A DNA stretch of 25,214 nucleotides. Origin: Deltaproteobacteria bacterium (lineage in GTDB: Bacteria; Desulfobacterota; Syntrophia; Syntrophales; Smithellaceae). The notes beneath the pieces were generated by a model. The model ran no database searches and was not told the DNA's origin. It saw only the letters and a program-made list of their open reading frames with translations. Shown piece by piece: positions 15,199 through 23,121 of the stretch. Position 1 is the stretch's first letter; every line of letters starts with the position of its first letter. Made by a program: the position numbers and the translations under genes. The DNA is taken from contig SBEK01000039.1 in assembly GCA_009668925.1 (NCBI GenBank), forward strand, positions 1 to 25,214, read 5' to 3'.

Positions 15199-16545
15199 TC
15201 AGACGGCATCGTCGACCAGGCCGTATTTTTTAAAAATGTAGTCGTTGTCTTCGCCGATATTCGCTGAAATCCATTTTACCCGGAGCGGGGTTTTGGTCAT
15301 CTTACCGGTGGTCGGCAGCGTCACGACGCCGAACGATGGATGCGCAATTTTCGGGAAAGTCCCTCTTGCTTCCCAGTGTTCTTCCTTGAGGACTTCGGCG
15401 GGCGTCAGCATTTTCGTTGTCACGGGAAGCCCTCCGCCCCGCCATTTGGAACGGGCGGCCTTGACGCTGTAAGCGGAAAATTTCTCGTTGATCTCCTGAT
15501 AGGTGTATGGACTGACGGCCTTTTCCACGATGGTGTTGAGCTCTTTGACTTTTTCAATATCATCCGTGATCCGGTCGAGGAGCGTCTTCCAATCCTCCTC
15601 AATTTTCCACTGACCGAGAAGCTTCAGGGCGGCCCGGAAGTCCTGATCGCGAAAGCAGGCGATGGCCACGTAGCCGTCCTGGCATTTGAAAAATCCGTAT
15701 GGGCACAGGCCGTAATCGAGTGTTCCGTAGCGCAGCCGCGGTTTTTTCCATACGTAGCCGATGGTCGGCGGAAAGCCGACGCAGGAGGCATAGGCATCCG
15801 CTGTGGCAATATCAACCATTTGTCCTTCGCCCGTTCTCCGTTTGAAAAAGGATGCCACCAGCCCGCCGCAGGCCGCTCCGACTGCGGACGTGTAGCCGGC
15901 GGCATAGAATCCGGCGCGGGTCGGCCAGTTGTAGGGTTCGGGTGTATCCGGAAGATCGCCGATCAACGCGGCGAGACCCGACTCGGCCTGCGAGGTGAGA
16001 TCGGTCCAGGGCGTCTCGGCCATTTCTCTGCCTTTGGCCGTATAGTGGCCGTAGGGCGAGATGGCGATATAGATTAACCCCGGATTTTGTTCCCTCAGCT
16101 GGCGGTAACCGATTCCCCAGGCGTCCATTATCCCCGGGGCATAGGTGTCGATGAGAATGTCGGCCCGCGAGGCCAGGCGTTTGAGATTTTCCCGGCCGCC
16201 TTCGCTTTCCAGATCCAGCGTGATCTGGCGTTTGTTGCGGCTTTCCATCAGATAAGGAATTCCAACGCCGTTTTTGTTGGCGCCGTAGGGACTCATCACC
16301 CGGGAGGGATCTCCTTCCGGAGGTTCCACTTTGATGACCTCCGCTCCGGCTTCCGCCAGAAAACTGGCGGCGATACTTCCGGAAAAATTGGCAAAGCTCA
16401 GATCGAGGACCATCATATCATCCAGGGCTTCGGGCTTTCCCTCGGAGGTTTTGAGAAGCGTGAGAATATTTTTCCAGTCGGAAAGTTTCGACGCGCCTTT
16501 TTTCTGCAGGTATCGGGAATAGACTCGCTCTTTAATGGTCCTCAC
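15199..16545 (-). CDS. CaiB/BaiF (type III) CoA-transferase, second of a pair
   Basis: 448 residues if translation starts at GTG 16545, which overlaps the preceding gene by 14 bases; ATG 16584 would add 13 residues and a longer overlap. Family features include 'VLDLSFANFSGSIAASFLAEAGAEVIKVEPPEGDPSR' split over the N-terminal Rossmann-like part, 'LIDTYAPGIMDAWGIGY', and 'WTDLTSQAESG', whose Asp (about 182) aligns with the catalytic Asp169 of formyl-CoA transferase. Type III enzymes transfer CoA between acids through aspartyl-CoA anhydride intermediates. It is clearly different in sequence from the CoA-transferase just upstream, so the two look like unlike subunits of one enzyme (as in the BbsEF or SmtAB pairs) rather than a recent duplication. 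The substrate is unknown. Confidence 0.9.
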   Translation of the reverse strand: MRTIKERVYSRYLQKKGASKLSDWKNILTLLKTSEGKPEALDDMMVLDLSFANFSGSIAASFLAEAGAEVIKVEPPEGDPSRVMSPYGANKNGVGIPYLMESRNKRQITLDLESEGGRENLKRLASRADILIDTYAPGIMDAWGIGYRQLREQNPGLIYIAISPYGHYTAKGREMAETPWTDLTSQAESGLAALIGDLPDTPEPYNWPTRAGFYAAGYTSAVGAACGGLVASFFKRRTGEGQMVDIATADAYASCVGFPPTIGYVWKKPRLRYGTLDYGLCPYGFFKCQDGYVAIACFRDQDFRAALKLLGQWKIEEDWKTLLDRITDDIEKVKELNTIVEKAVSPYTYQEINEKFSAYSVKAARSKWRGGGLPVTTKMLTPAEVLKEEHWEARGTFPKIAHPSFGVVTLPTTGKMTKTPLRVKWISANIGEDNDYIFKKYGLVDDAV

Positions 16546-17893
16546 CCCCTTCGTAGTTAAACATTTTATCTTTGGCCAGATCATGGTAAATCGGCGGCCT
16601 CTGCCCCACCCGGTAATCCCAGGTTCCTACGACTCTTTCCTTTTCCAGAGTCTTGATCTCATTTTCCGTCAATCCCAGGATCTTCTTGAAGACGTAGCGG
16701 TTATGGTAACCCAGCGGCCGCGTCAGCCATTTTATCCGGCCGGGCGTTTTGGACAGCATGGCGATGGGGCCCTCGACGAGCAGCTTCTTATACATGTCGT
16801 CTTCAAACAAAATGGCGCTGCCCCGGTCCCTGCGCCACGGGTCCTGGCTGATCTGTACATCATCCATGACTTCCGCCGCGGCAAAGCGGTGCTTGCGGGC
16901 CGATTCGCCCACTTCGGCCACATCTTTGGTGCTCACCCATTCCGCAAGCACCTTATTCAAGGCCAGCGCATGGTCTTCCTGGAGACGGTTGGCCGCTTTT
17001 TGATAGGCTTCGTTTTGTGCCAGATCCTCACGGTTGAGAGCTTTGCACAGCGACTGGAATTGCTTGTCCGTCGCCACGGCGACGGCCACGAATTTTCCGT
17101 CGCGTGTCTTGAAGATTCCCGAGGGGGACATGGTCGGGTCCATGTTGCCGGTGCGTCCGAGATCTTTGCCCGTGGCGTCATGGTAGGTGAAATGGCCCAG
17201 CGTCCGCATCAGGATTTCCGCCTGGCAGCCGTCGATATACTGTCCTTCTCCCGACCGTTCGCGGTAATTGAGTGCAATGAGGATGAGCACGGCCGCGTAA
17301 TAAGCGGGAAAAAAATCTCCGAAAAAATCGGGCACTTTGAAATATTTATCCGTGTCCGGATGACCGGTGACGGACAGAACGCCGCTCGCGCCCTGCGCCA
17401 GAAGGTCCCAGCCCGGAGCATAGCGCCGCGGGCCGAACTGGCCATAGGTGCTCAAGCTCGCATAAATGACTTTCGGGTTCAGCTTGCTTATCTGCGAATA
17501 GCCGATGCCCCAGGCTTCCACGGTTCCCGATGTGAAATTTTCGATGATCACATCGGCTTTTTCGGCAAGCCTCAGAATCAGGTCCTTCCCCTTCGGTTTC
17601 TTGACGTCGATGCCGACAAAATATTTTCCGGGGTTGATGAAATGCCACAGGGGATTGGAGTGTTTCCAGTACTTGCCCCAATAGGTCCCGCCGCGCCAGT
17701 AATCGCCCTGGTAGGGAACTTCCACCTTAATCACGTCCGCGCCGTACTGCCCCAGAAATTTTGCCGCCGTCGGACCGAAAATCATATGGGAGAGATCCAG
17801 GACGCGCAGCCCTTTCAGGGCCTCAGCCTTTTTGTCGATATCCTCTCGGGCAAAAAGCTTGTCGGTAAAAGCAAAATAATCTTCCGTCATCAT
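16532..17893 (-). CDS. CaiB/BaiF (type III) CoA-transferase, first of a pair
   Basis: 453 residues, typical family length. It shows 'LKGLRVLDLSHMIFGPTAAK', 'LGQYGADVIKVEVP', 'DVIIENFTSGTVEAWGIGY' and 'GWDLLAQGASGVLSVTG', whose Asp163 matches the catalytic aspartate position. 'RSGEGQYIDG' is also typical. The start codon overlaps the livF stop by one base (TAATG), so the gene belongs to the liv transporter operon and is likely translated by coupling. That links the enzyme to the imported compound: CoA would be moved onto (or off) the transported acid in the cytosol. It probably forms a heteromer with the following gene product. Confidence 0.92.
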   Translation of the reverse strand: MMTEDYFAFTDKLFAREDIDKKAEALKGLRVLDLSHMIFGPTAAKFLGQYGADVIKVEVPYQGDYWRGGTYWGKYWKHSNPLWHFINPGKYFVGIDVKKPKGKDLILRLAEKADVIIENFTSGTVEAWGIGYSQISKLNPKVIYASLSTYGQFGPRRYAPGWDLLAQGASGVLSVTGHPDTDKYFKVPDFFGDFFPAYYAAVLILIALNYRERSGEGQYIDGCQAEILMRTLGHFTYHDATGKDLGRTGNMDPTMSPSGIFKTRDGKFVAVAVATDKQFQSLCKALNREDLAQNEAYQKAANRLQEDHALALNKVLAEWVSTKDVAEVGESARKHRFAAAEVMDDVQISQDPWRRDRGSAILFEDDMYKKLLVEGPIAMLSKTPGRIKWLTRPLGYHNRYVFKKILGLTENEIKTLEKERVVGTWDYRVGQRPPIYHDLAKDKMFNYEGGEDH

Positions 17894-18597
17894 TACATCC
17901 CTATGTAGGCTTTCTTGACCAGTTCACTGTTTAAGAGAAAGTCGCTGGTTCCGGTGAGAACAATATGACCATCCTGAAGCACGTAACCCCGGGTGGCGAT
18001 TTCCAGGGCATACAACGCGTTTTGTTCCGCGAGCAGAACGGTAATGCCGTCGGCGGGGAAGGTTTTGATGACATCGTAGATCTGCGACATGATGAGCGGA
18101 CTCAGTCCCAAAGACGGCTCATCGATCATCAGAAGCCTGGGCCGGGCCATCAATCCCCGGGCGATGACCAGCATCTGCTGTTCCCCGCCGCTCATCAGGC
18201 TCGCCCGTTGATTGCTGCGTTCATTCAGAATGGGAAATAAGGAATAGACCTTTTCCAGCATGTCCTTCCTTTTCCCCCAGGCCTTTTTGGTGCTGGCGCC
18301 CATCAGTAAATTTTCTTTCACCGTCAGGTAGGGAAAGATTTTTCTTCCTTCCGGAATTTGGGAAATGCCCTTCTGGACAATGCTGTCCGATGATTGGGCC
18401 TGGATGGGTTCACCGAGGAAAGAGATGGTCCCCGATTTGGCGGGGAGCACGCCCGAGATCGTGTTGAGCAGCGTTGTTTTTCCCGCTCCGTTGGCGCCGA
18501 GAAGAGCGACGAGTTCCCCCTCCCGGATCTCCAGATTCACGCCGTGGAGCACGGGGATCACGCCGTAGGCCGCATTCAGGTCTTTAATGGTGAGCAT
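17893..18597 (-). CDS. livF: Branched-chain-amino-acid-type ABC transporter ATP-binding protein LivF
   Basis: 234 residues, typical LivF length. Walker A GANGAGKT (34-41), a canonical signature LMSGGEQQ (134-141) and Walker B RLLMIDEP (154-161) are all present, with 'AEQNALYALEIATRGYVLQ' near the C-terminus as in LivF. With LivG it forms the cytosolic ATPase pair that powers the LivHM permease. The start overlaps the livG stop by 14 bases. Its normal signature contrasts with the altered one in LivG. Confidence 0.95.
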   Translation of the reverse strand: MLTIKDLNAAYGVIPVLHGVNLEIREGELVALLGANGAGKTTLLNTISGVLPAKSGTISFLGEPIQAQSSDSIVQKGISQIPEGRKIFPYLTVKENLLMGASTKKAWGKRKDMLEKVYSLFPILNERSNQRASLMSGGEQQMLVIARGLMARPRLLMIDEPSLGLSPLIMSQIYDVIKTFPADGITVLLAEQNALYALEIATRGYVLQDGHIVLTGTSDFLLNSELVKKAYIGM

Positions 18598-19318
18598 AGC
18601 GCGCTCCTAGATAGGCCTCGATAATTTTCGGGTCCGTGGTGACTTCCCGGGGCGGACCTTCGGCGATCTTCTTGCCGTATTGGAGAACGACCACCCGCTT
18701 TGTTGCATTCATGATGATTTTCATGACGTGCTCGATCCACAGGATGGTAAAGGCGAACTGGTCCTGGGCGTTCCAGATCATGTCCAGCGCGTGCGAAGCC
18801 TCCGTCGGATTCAGACCGGCCATGACTTCATCCAGAAGCAGGAGCTTCGGCGTCGTGGCCAGAGCCCGGGCGAGTTCCAGCATGCGCAGCTCATAGAGAT
18901 TCAGATCGCGCGCCAGGGTGTCGCGTTTGGAGAACAGCCCCACGAATTCCAGATAGTAGGAAGCTTCCAGAGCCGCATCGGGAACACTCATGTTGGGCCG
19001 GGGCTTTCCGTTCAAAACGCCGACCATCACGCCGGCGAGGGCGGTCATGGATTCAAAAGGCTGCGGGATCTGGTAGGTCCGGGAGATGCCCAGTTTGCAG
19101 ATTTTGTGGCTGGGCAGACCCGTGATGTCCGTCCCGTTGAACCGGATGACGCCGTGATCGGGTTTGTAAATACCGCAAATCAGATTCAGCATCGTCGTCT
19201 TTCCGGCGCCGTTCGGTCCGATTAAACCGACCACCTCTCCCTCGGCAACGGAAAAGCTGACGTCGCTTACGGCGGCAAGGCCGCCAAAATTTTTTGATAC
19301 GGTCGCTATTTCCAGCAC
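18584..19318 (-). CDS. livG: Branched-chain-amino-acid-type ABC transporter ATP-binding protein LivG, altered signature motif
   Basis: 244 residues from a GTG start at 19318, with GGAGAG upstream and only four bases after the livM stop. Walker A GPNGAGKT (34-41), Walker B KLLLLDEV (158-165) with the catalytic Glu, and the switch His187 ('WIEHVMK') are intact. The ABC signature is not: where LSYGxQ or LSGGQ is expected the protein reads 'LNLYELRMLELARAL' (139-153), with the key glycine position occupied by Tyr. Walker B is followed by VMAG rather than the usual PxAG. One of the two nucleotide sites in the LivFG dimer may therefore be degenerate, as in known asymmetric ABC transporters; that is inference. 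Fold and context still make it LivG. Confidence 0.93.
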   Translation of the reverse strand: MLEIATVSKNFGGLAAVSDVSFSVAEGEVVGLIGPNGAGKTTMLNLICGIYKPDHGVIRFNGTDITGLPSHKICKLGISRTYQIPQPFESMTALAGVMVGVLNGKPRPNMSVPDAALEASYYLEFVGLFSKRDTLARDLNLYELRMLELARALATTPKLLLLDEVMAGLNPTEASHALDMIWNAQDQFAFTILWIEHVMKIIMNATKRVVVLQYGKKIAEGPPREVTTDPKIIEAYLGARYAHH

Positions 19319-19322
19319 GGCG

Positions 19323-20366
19323 CTATTCTCTCCTTACATGCAGTTTTGGAAAATAATCCCGGGGCCGTCTTTTCTTGTACAGCCCCCATAATCCTTCTCC
19401 CCGCGGCAGAAAGACAATCAGTGCAATCAGAATCAGCGGGAACACAAAGTAGTTTACGGGACCGAGCCCCCGGAGCGAGTCTTCGACGATGGAGATCAGG
19501 TAGGCTCCGGGAATGGCGCCGTAAAGAAAAGCTCTTCCACCGACGATGACGATGATCAGGATCTTGGTCATGAACTCCAGGGGGAGATACGTCACGCCGG
19601 CGAAGGTGCGGAAGGTGTGGACGATAAACCAGCCCACGATGCCGGTCAGGATCGACGGCGCAACATAAAAGAACACTTTGTACGCATCCACCCTCACGCC
19701 CATCATGCGGGCGACGTTTTCATTTTCATTGACCGCCGCCATGCTGATGCCGATCCGGGACCGCACCGTGCGATCGCAGACGAGGAGATAGATGAGCATC
19801 AGAAACAGGGACAGATAGTAATACGCGATATAATTCCAGGAGACTTTCTCGAAGGAAAGAAGCGGGCTCATGCCGACCAGACCCACTTCGCCGCGAAAAA
19901 TGTCTCCCCAGATGTAGGTGACATCCAGGAACGTCAGCGGCAGGATCAGGGTGATGAGGGAAAAGTAAAGCCCCTTGGCAATGAGCGTGGTCGGACTTAA
20001 AGCGAGCGCCACGACCGTGCACACGGTAATGGTGGCGGCGAGCGTCATGGCGGGGCTCCAGCCGAAATGAAGATTGAGAAGCGCCGCGGTGTAGCCGCCG
20101 ATTCCCAGGTAGAGCTGCGGACCGAAATTGACCCGGCCCGTTCCCAGCATCTGCAGACCCAGCGGAATGGCCAGGGCGGCGTAGAGATTGGCCGTCGTGA
20201 TCATCGTCAGAATGTTGGGATGGGAATAGACGAATAAGGGGAGAACCAAAAGGAGGCTGATGCCGATGGTCGGGTTTCTCCAGTAGCGCGGTTCGATCAC
20301 CCATTCCGTCTTTTTGTCGCGAAAGCGCGCGACGATGCGGTCGCGGCGCAGTTCAAAGTTTACCAT
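19323..20366 (-). CDS. livM: Branched-chain-amino-acid-type ABC transporter permease LivM
   Basis: 347 residues starting at ATG 20366, preceded by AGGAGA and overlapping the livH stop by seven bases. The reading frame continues 131 codons further upstream inside livH, but that part is Arg/His/Pro-rich, unlike a membrane protein, and is rejected. The true protein has a basic cytosolic start (about 1-30) followed by 8-10 hydrophobic segments. 'GTGRVNFGPQLYLGIGGYTAALL' corresponds to the conserved LivM pattern (usually 'G.lSLGhaaFfgiGAY'), and 'VARMMGVRVDAYKVFFYVAPSILTGIVGW' contains the loop thought to contact the ATPases. It forms the inner-membrane channel with LivH. Confidence 0.93.
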   Translation of the reverse strand: MVNFELRRDRIVARFRDKKTEWVIEPRYWRNPTIGISLLLVLPLFVYSHPNILTMITTANLYAALAIPLGLQMLGTGRVNFGPQLYLGIGGYTAALLNLHFGWSPAMTLAATITVCTVVALALSPTTLIAKGLYFSLITLILPLTFLDVTYIWGDIFRGEVGLVGMSPLLSFEKVSWNYIAYYYLSLFLMLIYLLVCDRTVRSRIGISMAAVNENENVARMMGVRVDAYKVFFYVAPSILTGIVGWFIVHTFRTFAGVTYLPLEFMTKILIIVIVGGRAFLYGAIPGAYLISIVEDSLRGLGPVNYFVFPLILIALIVFLPRGEGLWGLYKKRRPRDYFPKLHVRRE

Positions 20367-21235
20367 AAGGTTTCTCCTGCAAAAATACCACCGCGTCGAT
20401 AAATCATCACGACCAGGGTGATGATTAAAGCGGCAAGCCCCATGAAGCGCGATACCAGGATGAAGCTGACCGAGGCATGGATGAATCCGATCAGGTAGGA
20501 AGCAACAATGCTTCCCTTGAGGTTGCCTAACCCCCCGAGAATGGAAATCAGCATGGCCGTCATCAGGAGCGGCGCGCCCATAAAGGGGTCGACTCCCCAG
20601 AAGGGCGCGATCACCACCATGCAGATGGTCGGAGGGATGACGGAGAGAATCATCGCCAGATAGTACATCCGGTTGACGTTCGCGCCCATGAGCATGGCGG
20701 CCGGAAGATTCTGGCTGATGGCCCGGATGATGAGGCCGATTCTTGTCTTCATAAACCACAGGACATAGACGGCCGTAACCCCAATGCCCGTCAGTGCGGC
20801 GATAATCATCTGGTAGGCGATGGTCACGCCGCCGATGATCAGAACGTCGTCAATGATAGTCGAAGGAATACTGACGCCGGCTGTGACGGGATACAGGTAA
20901 TTGGCCAAATGGGCGACCGCGAGAAAAATGAGGATGGATACGGTCAGAAGGATTTCTTCCTCTTCCAGATAACGCTGGAAGACCCCTTTATAAAAGACGA
21001 TCAGGGCGAACGCGCACTGGACCAGGATCATCAGCCCGATGCTGGGCACCAGTCCCAGATGCACTTCCTCCATGAAGGCCCAGGTCACGTAAGCGGCCAG
21101 AATGAAGACGACACCGTATCCCAGATGAAAGATGCGGAGCACCCCGCAGATGAGGGAGAAGCCCAGCGATATCAGAAGATAGATGGACCCCCAGATGACG
21201 GTGTAGATGATGATCTGCAGAAAAACATTGTTCAT
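20360..21235 (-). CDS. livH: Branched-chain-amino-acid-type ABC transporter permease LivH
   Basis: 291 residues with eight or so hydrophobic segments. The N-terminus 'LQIIIYTVIWGSIYLLISLGFSLICGVLRIFHLGYG' (in pieces) is the LivH pattern, and 'GLIIRAISQNLPAAMLMGANVNRMY' matches the conserved cytosolic loop. 'LGGLGNLKGSIVASYLIGF' near the C-terminus is also characteristic. GGGAG eight bases upstream supports ATG 21235. It is separated from the binding-protein gene by 153 bases that contain a very strong hairpin. Confidence 0.94.
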   Translation of the reverse strand: MNNVFLQIIIYTVIWGSIYLLISLGFSLICGVLRIFHLGYGVVFILAAYVTWAFMEEVHLGLVPSIGLMILVQCAFALIVFYKGVFQRYLEEEEILLTVSILIFLAVAHLANYLYPVTAGVSIPSTIIDDVLIIGGVTIAYQMIIAALTGIGVTAVYVLWFMKTRIGLIIRAISQNLPAAMLMGANVNRMYYLAMILSVIPPTICMVVIAPFWGVDPFMGAPLLMTAMLISILGGLGNLKGSIVASYLIGFIHASVSFILVSRFMGLAALIITLVVMIYRRGGIFAGETLW

Positions 21236-21350
21236 CGGGTCTGCTCCCTTTTCTTAATTGATCTTAAGCTGCCGGGTGTGCCGTCATGATACTGCACATT
21301 TTCACATCACCGGTCCTCGTGCGAAGAAGAGGATGCCGGGCGTCTTTGTC

Positions 21351-21381
21351 GGGGAGTCCGCCCGCCTCGGGCGGACTCCCC
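21351..21381. promoter_or_regulatory. Strong stem-loop between the binding-protein gene and livH
   Basis: A perfect 14-bp GC-rich stem (GGGGAGTCCGCCCG with CGGGCGGACTCCCC) around a 3-base loop, beginning seven bases after the binding-protein stop codon. No T run follows on either strand. It is best read as an mRNA-stabilising or partially terminating element that raises binding protein over membrane components. A weaker imperfect hairpin lies at 21310-21339. Confidence 0.75.
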
Positions 21382-21388
21382 GCAGATA

Positions 21389-22651
21389 TTATTTGCGCAG
21401 ATCCTTCGGAGCTTTGTACTCGGTCATTTTGTACTTCAGGGGATAGATGACTTTCATTTCGCCCGCCTGCCACTGGACGATCGGTGTTACGTACTTGGGC
21501 GGAGGGAGGTTGTAGTGATATTTTGCGTTCCAGCCGATGGTGCCGAGAACGGCCACTTCTTCAACGTGCTCCAATTGCTTGATCAGGTTGTCGATGTTGC
21601 CGGTTCCTCCGGCCTGCTCGATGGCTTTTTTGAAACCATAGAGGGTATCGTAGGTCGTATGCGATCCGAAGATCGGACCGACTTTGTAGTTTTTGACCAG
21701 ATTATCCATGAAAGGAATGGTCTTGGCCGTGATCGGCACCCGAACCAGAGAGGACCCGACCATGATGCCGTTGACTTTGCCTTCCGTCATTTTCCAGATC
21801 GGGGGCATGCCGGCGAGACCTCCCCAGATGAAGACGGGGATGTTGCGGGCGCTCGACTGAGACCACTGTTTAATAAACGCCGGCTGATCAATATATCCGA
21901 CGACGCAATCGATAAGGTCTGCGCCGGATTTGGCGATTTCTTCAAAAACGGGGTTAAACATCTTCTGATCGAGGGACGTTGTCGTCTGATAAACAACATT
22001 GACGCCCTTTCCCTTATAGATATCGGCCAGGGACGGGGAAACGTCGGGAATGCCTTTGCGCAACGGCTTGGTCCATTCCATGTCTTCGTACAGAATGGCC
22101 ACATTCTTGATCTTGACCTGATTCTTGAAGCAGTCGATGTTGTCGGGCGCCAGAATCTTCAGATAGTTGGTGGAAATGGCGTAGTAGGTTTGGAAACCGA
22201 AGCGGTATTTCTTGTAATTGTCGCGGACGCGGTGCCAGATGTCGTCTCCGGATCCGATGGTGCTGAAGAAGATGTGCGGGTACTCGGGAAACAATTCAGC
22301 GCCGATTTCCATGCCGGCAATGCCCATTTCCACTTTTTCCCCGATGAAAACGGCCAGCACGCGGTCTTTCATGACCAGTTTTTTATAGATTTCGACGCAC
22401 TTGGGGATTTCGCCTTTGGTGTCCTCGACGATCAGGCTGATCGGCCGTCCCTGGATTCCTCCGGCTTTGTTGATTTCGTCAACGGCCATCGTTGCAGCGG
22501 CTTTGGCGGAAAGCGAAAAGGGGGCGGACATGTTTCCCATGAAGCCGATCTTGATGGGTCCGGTTTTGTCCGGGCTTGCCGCCCAGGCTCCTGTGGTCAT
22601 CAAAAGAAAAACAAAAATCATTCCGGCAAACAGATGTATCTTTTTCATCAT
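21389..22651 (-). CDS. Liv-type ABC transporter periplasmic substrate-binding protein
   Basis: 420 residues. The signal peptide 'MMKKIHLFAGMIFVFLLMTT' is followed by probable cleavage after AWA near 24. The mature part is a type I periplasmic binding fold (Peripla_BP_6): 'IKIGFMGNMSAPFSLSAKAA', 'AVDEINKAGGIQGRPISLIVEDTKGEI', then 'GADLIDCVVGYIDQPAFIKQW' in the second lobe. It captures the substrate and delivers it to LivHM. AGGAGG precedes ATGATG, so 22651 or 22648 can be the start. It is the first gene of the transporter/CoA-transferase operon. Although the family is named for branched-chain amino acids, many members in anaerobic degraders bind organic or aromatic acids, and the CoA-transferase neighbours favour an acid. 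Confidence 0.93.
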   Translation of the reverse strand: MMKKIHLFAGMIFVFLLMTTGAWAASPDKTGPIKIGFMGNMSAPFSLSAKAAATMAVDEINKAGGIQGRPISLIVEDTKGEIPKCVEIYKKLVMKDRVLAVFIGEKVEMGIAGMEIGAELFPEYPHIFFSTIGSGDDIWHRVRDNYKKYRFGFQTYYAISTNYLKILAPDNIDCFKNQVKIKNVAILYEDMEWTKPLRKGIPDVSPSLADIYKGKGVNVVYQTTTSLDQKMFNPVFEEIAKSGADLIDCVVGYIDQPAFIKQWSQSSARNIPVFIWGGLAGMPPIWKMTEGKVNGIMVGSSLVRVPITAKTIPFMDNLVKNYKVGPIFGSHTTYDTLYGFKKAIEQAGGTGNIDNLIKQLEHVEEVAVLGTIGWNAKYHYNLPPPKYVTPIVQWQAGEMKVIYPLKYKMTEYKAPKDLRK

Positions 22652-22720
22652 GCTTCCTCCTGTTTTTTATATATTTTTCTTGAAAAGAACCCATGCCCGG
22701 TGAAACTCTATAACAAACAC

Positions 22721-22748
22721 TATATAAAACTATCTCCGGGGGTGTCAA
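22721..22748 (-). promoter_or_regulatory. sigma70-type promoter of the transporter/CoA-transferase operon
   Basis: On the minus strand TTGACA (22748-22743) is followed after 16 bases by TATATA (22726-22721); TATAGT at 18-base spacing overlaps it. The start site would be near 22714, about 60 bases before the binding-protein start codon. Confidence 0.7.
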
Positions 22749-23030
22749 TGAAAATAACACTTGGCAAGGAGGCTTCCTCCTCTCTTTATCCTTCATGGTG
22801 TGTCAAAATAGGAAGATAGAAGCGAAAAAAATTTTTGCCTGGTCCGGCCGGGACCTGGTGGAAGATCTGGCGGAGATGATGTCTTTCCGCGGGATCATTT
22901 TGGCGGGGCCCGCGCCCGAGGCCTCCCGCCGAAGCGCCCGAGGGGGGACCGGCGCACCATTCACTGACGGATAGGCGGTTCAAGCGGCCGCGTATGCGCG
23001 TGAACAAACCGGAAGCCGCATTTCAGTTGA

Positions 23031-23076
23031 TTGAGGTTGACAAAAAAAATCCTTATGCCAGTATACTCAACTTCAA
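23031..23076 (+). promoter_or_regulatory. tetR promoter flanked by an inverted repeat (candidate autoregulatory operator)
   Basis: TTGACA (23037-23042) and TATACT (23062-23067, 19-base spacing) form a likely promoter. TTGAGGTTGA (23031-23040) and TCAACTTCAA (23067-23076) are inverted copies with one mismatch, overlapping the -35 and -10 elements respectively. This layout would suit repression by the adjacent TetR protein. Confidence 0.45.
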
Positions 23077-23121
23077 TGTCCACTATTCGCCGGCACAAGG
23101 GCGCAGCGAGGTAAAGACGAG

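Larger units (their letters stand above)
22652..23121. other. Divergent regulatory region between the transporter operon and tetR
   Basis: 470 bases without a supported gene. It contains a minus-strand promoter (22721-22748), a plus-strand promoter with an inverted repeat (23031-23076), and a GC-rich middle (about 22890-22960) with a direct repeat GCGCCCGAGG at 22912-22921 and 22934-22943. A short Arg/Gly/Pro-rich minus-strand frame at 22786-23007 looks non-coding. The distance between the two promoters leaves room for further regulator sites that I cannot identify. Confidence 0.6.

Noticed and set aside
16535..17908. Plus-strand open frame of 457 codons opposite the first CoA-transferase
   Set aside because: Antisense mirror frame with no recognisable motif; the minus strand carries an intact CaiB/BaiF protein.
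20367..20759. A 131-codon N-terminal extension of livM inside livH
   Set aside because: The extension is Arg/His/Pro-rich and overlaps livH out of frame; ATG 20366 has a good ribosome-binding site and gives the normal LivM length.
21515..22819. Plus-strand open frame of 434 codons opposite the binding-protein gene
   Set aside because: Low-complexity Asp/Phe/Gly/His-rich translation typical of antisense frames; no ribosome-binding site or domain.
22912..22943. GCGCCCGAGG direct repeat as a regulator site or CRISPR-like repeat
   Set aside because: Only two short GC-rich copies, easily expected by chance in a GC-rich stretch; no array structure.
22786..23007. Short minus-strand frame in the divergent regulatory region
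   Set aside because: Gly/Arg/Pro-rich, no domain, and it covers the sequence upstream of the operon promoter.
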